Shown here: one piece after another, positions 61,374 to 64,000 of the stretch
Numbering within the stretch: the first letter of the stretch is position 1
How the letters are laid out: every line of letters starts with the position of its first letter
DNA from: Paenibacillus sp. PvR098
GTDB lineage: Bacteria > Bacillota > Bacilli > Paenibacillales > NBRC-103111
NCBI RefSeq assembly: GCF_017833255.1
Contig: NZ_JAFIBU010000001.1
Coordinates: 1,240,001-1,304,000, forward strand
Reading direction: 5' to 3'
Length of the DNA stretch: 64,000 nt
The notes under the pieces: generated by a model
Seen by the model: only the letters and a program-made list of their open reading frames with translations
What the model was told of the DNA's origin: nothing
Databases searched by the model: none
Position numbers and translations under genes: made by a program

Positions 61374-63131
61374 TTAAGGCTGGGGCTGCCTCGTACTATC
61401 CGTCGGTTTGGTGATACTTAGACGCGTTTTCATGGACATGAACGGACGTCTTACCATAATGTCAGCCATCGCTTTGGCGTTGAACGGAATAAACGGCCAT
61501 AAATACGGCGTGTTGTAAGACCTCTGGAGCGCGAGCATAAGCACGAGTAAGGTAGAGCCTATGATAAGACCGGGCACCTTGAAGATCGCCGCTGCAAGAA
61601 GAAGCCCAAGCCGGGCCAAACGGTTCGCCAGACTAAGCTCATAGCTTGGTGTGGCGAAGGTGCCCACAGCCGCCACCGCAAGATACAAAATCACCTCATT
61701 GACGAACAATCCGGTCTTCACCGCCACGTCCCCGATTAGAATCGCCGCAACCAAGCCCATCGCAGTAGCCAGCGGGGTTGGGGTATGGACGGCTGCCATA
61801 CGCATCAAATCGAGTCCGAGCTCGGCGATAAGAAACTGGCCAAGCAGAGGAATTCTCCCCGGCTCCTGCGGTCCAATAAACTCCAGCCCCGCCGGCTTCA
61901 ATTCAGGAGAGGTGACGATAAGCATCCAGAGCGGCAGTAGAAAGAGCGAGGCCGCGATTCCAATAAACCGAACCCACCGCAGGTAAGAGCCGACAAATGG
62001 AGTTTGGCGGTACTCTTCCGCATGCTGAACATGGTGGAAAAAGGTGGTCGGCAGGATCATCACCGAAGGAGAAGTATCAACAAACAAGATCAGGTGTCCT
62101 TCCAGTAAATGCGCTGAAACAACATCCGGGCGTTCTGAGAAGCGAACCATCGGGTAGGGGTTCCAGCCTTTACCGATGATAGCCTCTTCCAGCTGCTTTT
62201 CCGCCAACGGCATGCCGTCCACATCGACCTGTTTAATTTTGTCGCGCACCGCTTCCACCAAATTTTTATCGCAAATATCCTGAATATATCCAATACAAAT
62301 ATCCGTCTGAGTACGTTTGCCGGCCTGCATAATCTCCAGCTTCAACCTGGGGTCCCGGATTCTGCGGCGAACCAACGTTACGTTGGTCAGCAGCGTTTCT
62401 ACAAATCCGTCCCGCGATCCGCGCACCACCCGCTCCAAATCGGGCTCCTCCGTGGAGCGGACGGGGAAGCTTTTAGCATCAACCAGCACCGCTTCCTTTT
62501 GGCCCTCGAAGAAAAAGGCCGTTCCTCCCATCGCCACATTATCGATGGCTTCTTTTAGACTGTTGGTCTTTATCACTTGAATATGTGGGATCAGGGCTTG
62601 ATCGAATAACGAAATTACGTCAAGATTATCTCTGTCCTGATCCCTATTACCAGCTTCATGACGGCCCCCTCTATACGTTTGATCCGCATAGGATAAGCGG
62701 ACCAAAATATCTGTCAATACCGTATCCTTGGCAAAGCCGTTATAATAAAATATACCTGTATTTTGACCGCCGAACATCATTTCCCGGAACACCACATCGA
62801 AGCTTTTATTCAATCCGACTTGTTCCTCCAGCTGCCTTTTCAGCCGCTTAAAATCTTCGGATATGGACGTATCCTTCATCAGCTCATGCTCTTCAGCGGT
62901 TAGCGTCCATTCTTTTTGAAAGGAGCTTGGCCCCTTAGATTCATCTCCGGATTGACCTTGAGATTCCTTGGACACCATCGTCGACTCCGTCTCTGTCCCC
63001 TGGCTTTCGATAATGTTTCCATCCCGGTCAATCGCCAGCCTTGTCTCTATTTTACCGATCTGCTTGTCTTCCCCTTCATTGGTCGGAGCCCCTCGGCCTT
63101 TCAAGAGCTTCGCTTTTTTATACGACTTCAT
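61374..63131 (-). CDS. spoVAF: SpoVAF, GerA-family spore protein
   Basis: A 585-aa protein. The N-terminal quarter is long, polar and rich in Lys/Glu/Ser, with the GerA-type domain following (VIKTNSLKEAIDNVAMGGTA) and four or five membrane helices near 390-560. GerA-family A subunits act in germinant response; SpoVAF belongs to the spoVA operon and is inner-membrane. It is longer than B. subtilis SpoVAF (about 490). The ATG at 63131 follows GGGAGGG. Lies before lysA as usual. Confidence 0.92.
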   Translation of the reverse strand: MKSYKKAKLLKGRGAPTNEGEDKQIGKIETRLAIDRDGNIIESQGTETESTMVSKESQGQSGDESKGPSSFQKEWTLTAEEHELMKDTSISEDFKRLKRQLEEQVGLNKSFDVVFREMMFGGQNTGIFYYNGFAKDTVLTDILVRLSYADQTYRGGRHEAGNRDQDRDNLDVISLFDQALIPHIQVIKTNSLKEAIDNVAMGGTAFFFEGQKEAVLVDAKSFPVRSTEEPDLERVVRGSRDGFVETLLTNVTLVRRRIRDPRLKLEIMQAGKRTQTDICIGYIQDICDKNLVEAVRDKIKQVDVDGMPLAEKQLEEAIIGKGWNPYPMVRFSERPDVVSAHLLEGHLILFVDTSPSVMILPTTFFHHVQHAEEYRQTPFVGSYLRWVRFIGIAASLFLLPLWMLIVTSPELKPAGLEFIGPQEPGRIPLLGQFLIAELGLDLMRMAAVHTPTPLATAMGLVAAILIGDVAVKTGLFVNEVILYLAVAAVGTFATPSYELSLANRLARLGLLLAAAIFKVPGLIIGSTLLVLMLALQRSYNTPYLWPFIPFNAKAMADIMVRRPFMSMKTRLSITKPTDSTRQPQP

Positions 63132-63162
63132 ACCATCCACCCTCCCGAGTATTGAATTCGGA

Positions 63163-63606
63163 TCACCTCAACACACCCAGCCAGTCCATGAGCGATCCGA
63201 TAACTTTACCGAAAATCATCGCCATAAGAAGCCAAATCATGAAAGACTCCATTCCAATCCGCTTGGCCAAAATCGGCAGCACATTAATGACTTCCGTCAG
63301 CGCCGCGGCCAGCATCCCGACAAAGCCTCCTGCAAACAGACCGAACAATGCCGCTGCCATTGGAAATAAGAAGTAAGTCCATTCAAAAAAATCCGTCAGA
63401 GTAAAAAACAACGAACCGATGATCACGGCCGTTTCATACCATCGGATGTGGTTATACGATCGGGTGACTTGGGCTAGCCTAGGAATGACATCCAGCACGA
63501 CCAAAAACGCTACCATACCGCTGCCGACCACCAGGCCACCGCCAACTCCGATTAAACTTAGAAGCAGTACGTCAAGGATCTCGATGGGAAGTCTCCCCCT
63601 CCTCAC
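63163..63606 (-). CDS. spoVAB: Stage V sporulation protein AB
   Basis: A roughly 147-aa membrane protein, part of the SpoVA proteins that move Ca-dipicolinate into and out of the spore. LIGVGGGLVVGSGMVAFLVV and VIPRLAQVTRS are conserved. The start is uncertain: GTG 63606 is weak, while AGGAGGGGG lies further in (about 63593-63601), where only ATC codons are in range. The gene overlaps spoVAA by about 35 nt. Confidence 0.85.
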   Translation of the reverse strand: MRRGRLPIEILDVLLLSLIGVGGGLVVGSGMVAFLVVLDVIPRLAQVTRSYNHIRWYETAVIIGSLFFTLTDFFEWTYFLFPMAAALFGLFAGGFVGMLAAALTEVINVLPILAKRIGMESFMIWLLMAMIFGKVIGSLMDWLGVLR

Positions 63607-64000
63607 GTTTCTTTTCCTGGATCTTTCCGTATTCTTCCGTAATGACATATTGATTGACGTTCTCTTGATACATGAACATCTCCACTTCTAGCGGACTCGG
63701 TTCTTCATTGAATTTTTTCTTAAATAAATGGTTGAAAAACGTAATCATCCCGAGACCGATTCCAATGGAATAAGGTATTTGCAGCAGCAGCGGATGCTCT
63801 GTCTGCTTCCCGGTGAGCAGCTTATAAATGTGCTGATGGACCTCCGCCATGCTTACGTCCGCATGAAAGTTCATAATAGCCAACCCCGATCCCACAAAAA
63901 GCAGCAGCCAAACGAGCACGATCAGCAGCACGCTTGGAGGCTTCGTCCGTCCATGGATCTCGATCAAGGCATGCGGCTCTCCAAAATGCTCGATTTGCAT
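63572..64000 (-). CDS. spoVAA: Stage V sporulation protein AA (5' end beyond window)
   Basis: A visible 142-aa C-terminal part. It has two membrane segments (about 23-42 PSVLLIVLVWLLLFVGSGLA and about 73-92) and a charged tail. SpoVAA is about 206 aa in B. subtilis, so the true start is probably past the edge. First of the spoVA genes; here spoVAA-AB runs into spoVAF without AC, AD and AE between. Confidence 0.88.
   Translation of the reverse strand: MQIEHFGEPHALIEIHGRTKPPSVLLIVLVWLLLFVGSGLAIMNFHADVSMAEVHQHIYKLLTGKQTEHPLLLQIPYSIGIGLGMITFFNHLFKKKFNEEPSPLEVEMFMYQENVNQYVITEEYGKIQEKKREEGETSHRDP

Noticed and set aside
61349-61379. Two CCTTAAGG palindromes at the end of spoVAF
   Set aside because: Each 8-mer is self-complementary and one overlaps the stop; no T-tract follows, so I do not call a terminator.
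1-64000. CRISPR arrays
   Set aside because: I found no regularly spaced direct repeats of 24-37 bp and no cas genes.

Overview
The window looks like the chromosome of an endospore-forming Bacillota, most likely Paenibacillaceae. Sporulation genes (spoIVA, spmAB, spoVAA/AB/AF, ypeB, prsW, ytfJ, spoVIF-like, dacB) are scattered through B. subtilis-like gene order. Starts have strong AGGAGG-type ribosome sites with frequent TTG and GTG codons. Menaquinone seems to be made by the futalosine route, as mqnA and mqnP/ubiX sit between hepS and hepT. I inferred the lineage from synteny and protein motifs only.

Layout, mostly on the minus strand. At 1-3144 lie the end of the aromatic block (aroC-aroB-aroH) and, at the very edge, a TRAP-binding (G/U)AG array belonging to a trp operon outside the window. 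3232-10713 holds cheR, an ndk remnant, the hepT-mqnA-ubiX-mqnP-menG-hepS menaquinone operon, mtrB (TRAP itself), a tRNA-Pro and hbs. 10909-18085 holds spoIVA, yphF, a ferredoxin, yphE, a spoVIF-like gene, gpsA, plsY and der. 18313-27822 holds yphA, fni, rpsA, plsC, cmk, ypfB, a PilZ gene, ypeB, prsW and gudB. 27875-33530 is less conserved: a primase-helicase-like gene, mecA, a broken polysaccharide deacetylase, a CPBP protease and a rhodanese. 33671-35621 is serA on the plus strand under a T-box leader. 35713-45401 is resE-resD-resC-resB-resA, rluB, a small amidase, spmB, spmA and dacB. 45616-48457 holds small proteins, ppaC, a DUF441 protein and ytfJ.

48350-52823 is an AT-rich accessory insert between a full ytfJ gene and a second, truncated ytfJ 5' end. 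It contains an XRE regulator, a SIR2-family gene broken by two frameshifts, a small lipoprotein and an IS3-family element. I read it as an integration into ytfJ that restored the gene with an incoming 5' half. 52997-64000 returns to housekeeping genes: ytfI, scpB, scpA, the FMN-riboswitch-controlled ribD-ribE-ribBA-ribH operon, ppiB, lysA and spoVAF-spoVAB-spoVAA, the last running off the window.

The regions connect. The aro genes make chorismate, which feeds both MqnA (menaquinone) and the TRAP-regulated trp operon. Menaquinone and the ResABCDE cytochrome-c/redox system serve respiration. Several decayed genes (ndk, a deacetylase, a possible YIEGIA-capping gene, SIR2, IS orfA, ytfJ 5' copy) lie among otherwise tight operons.
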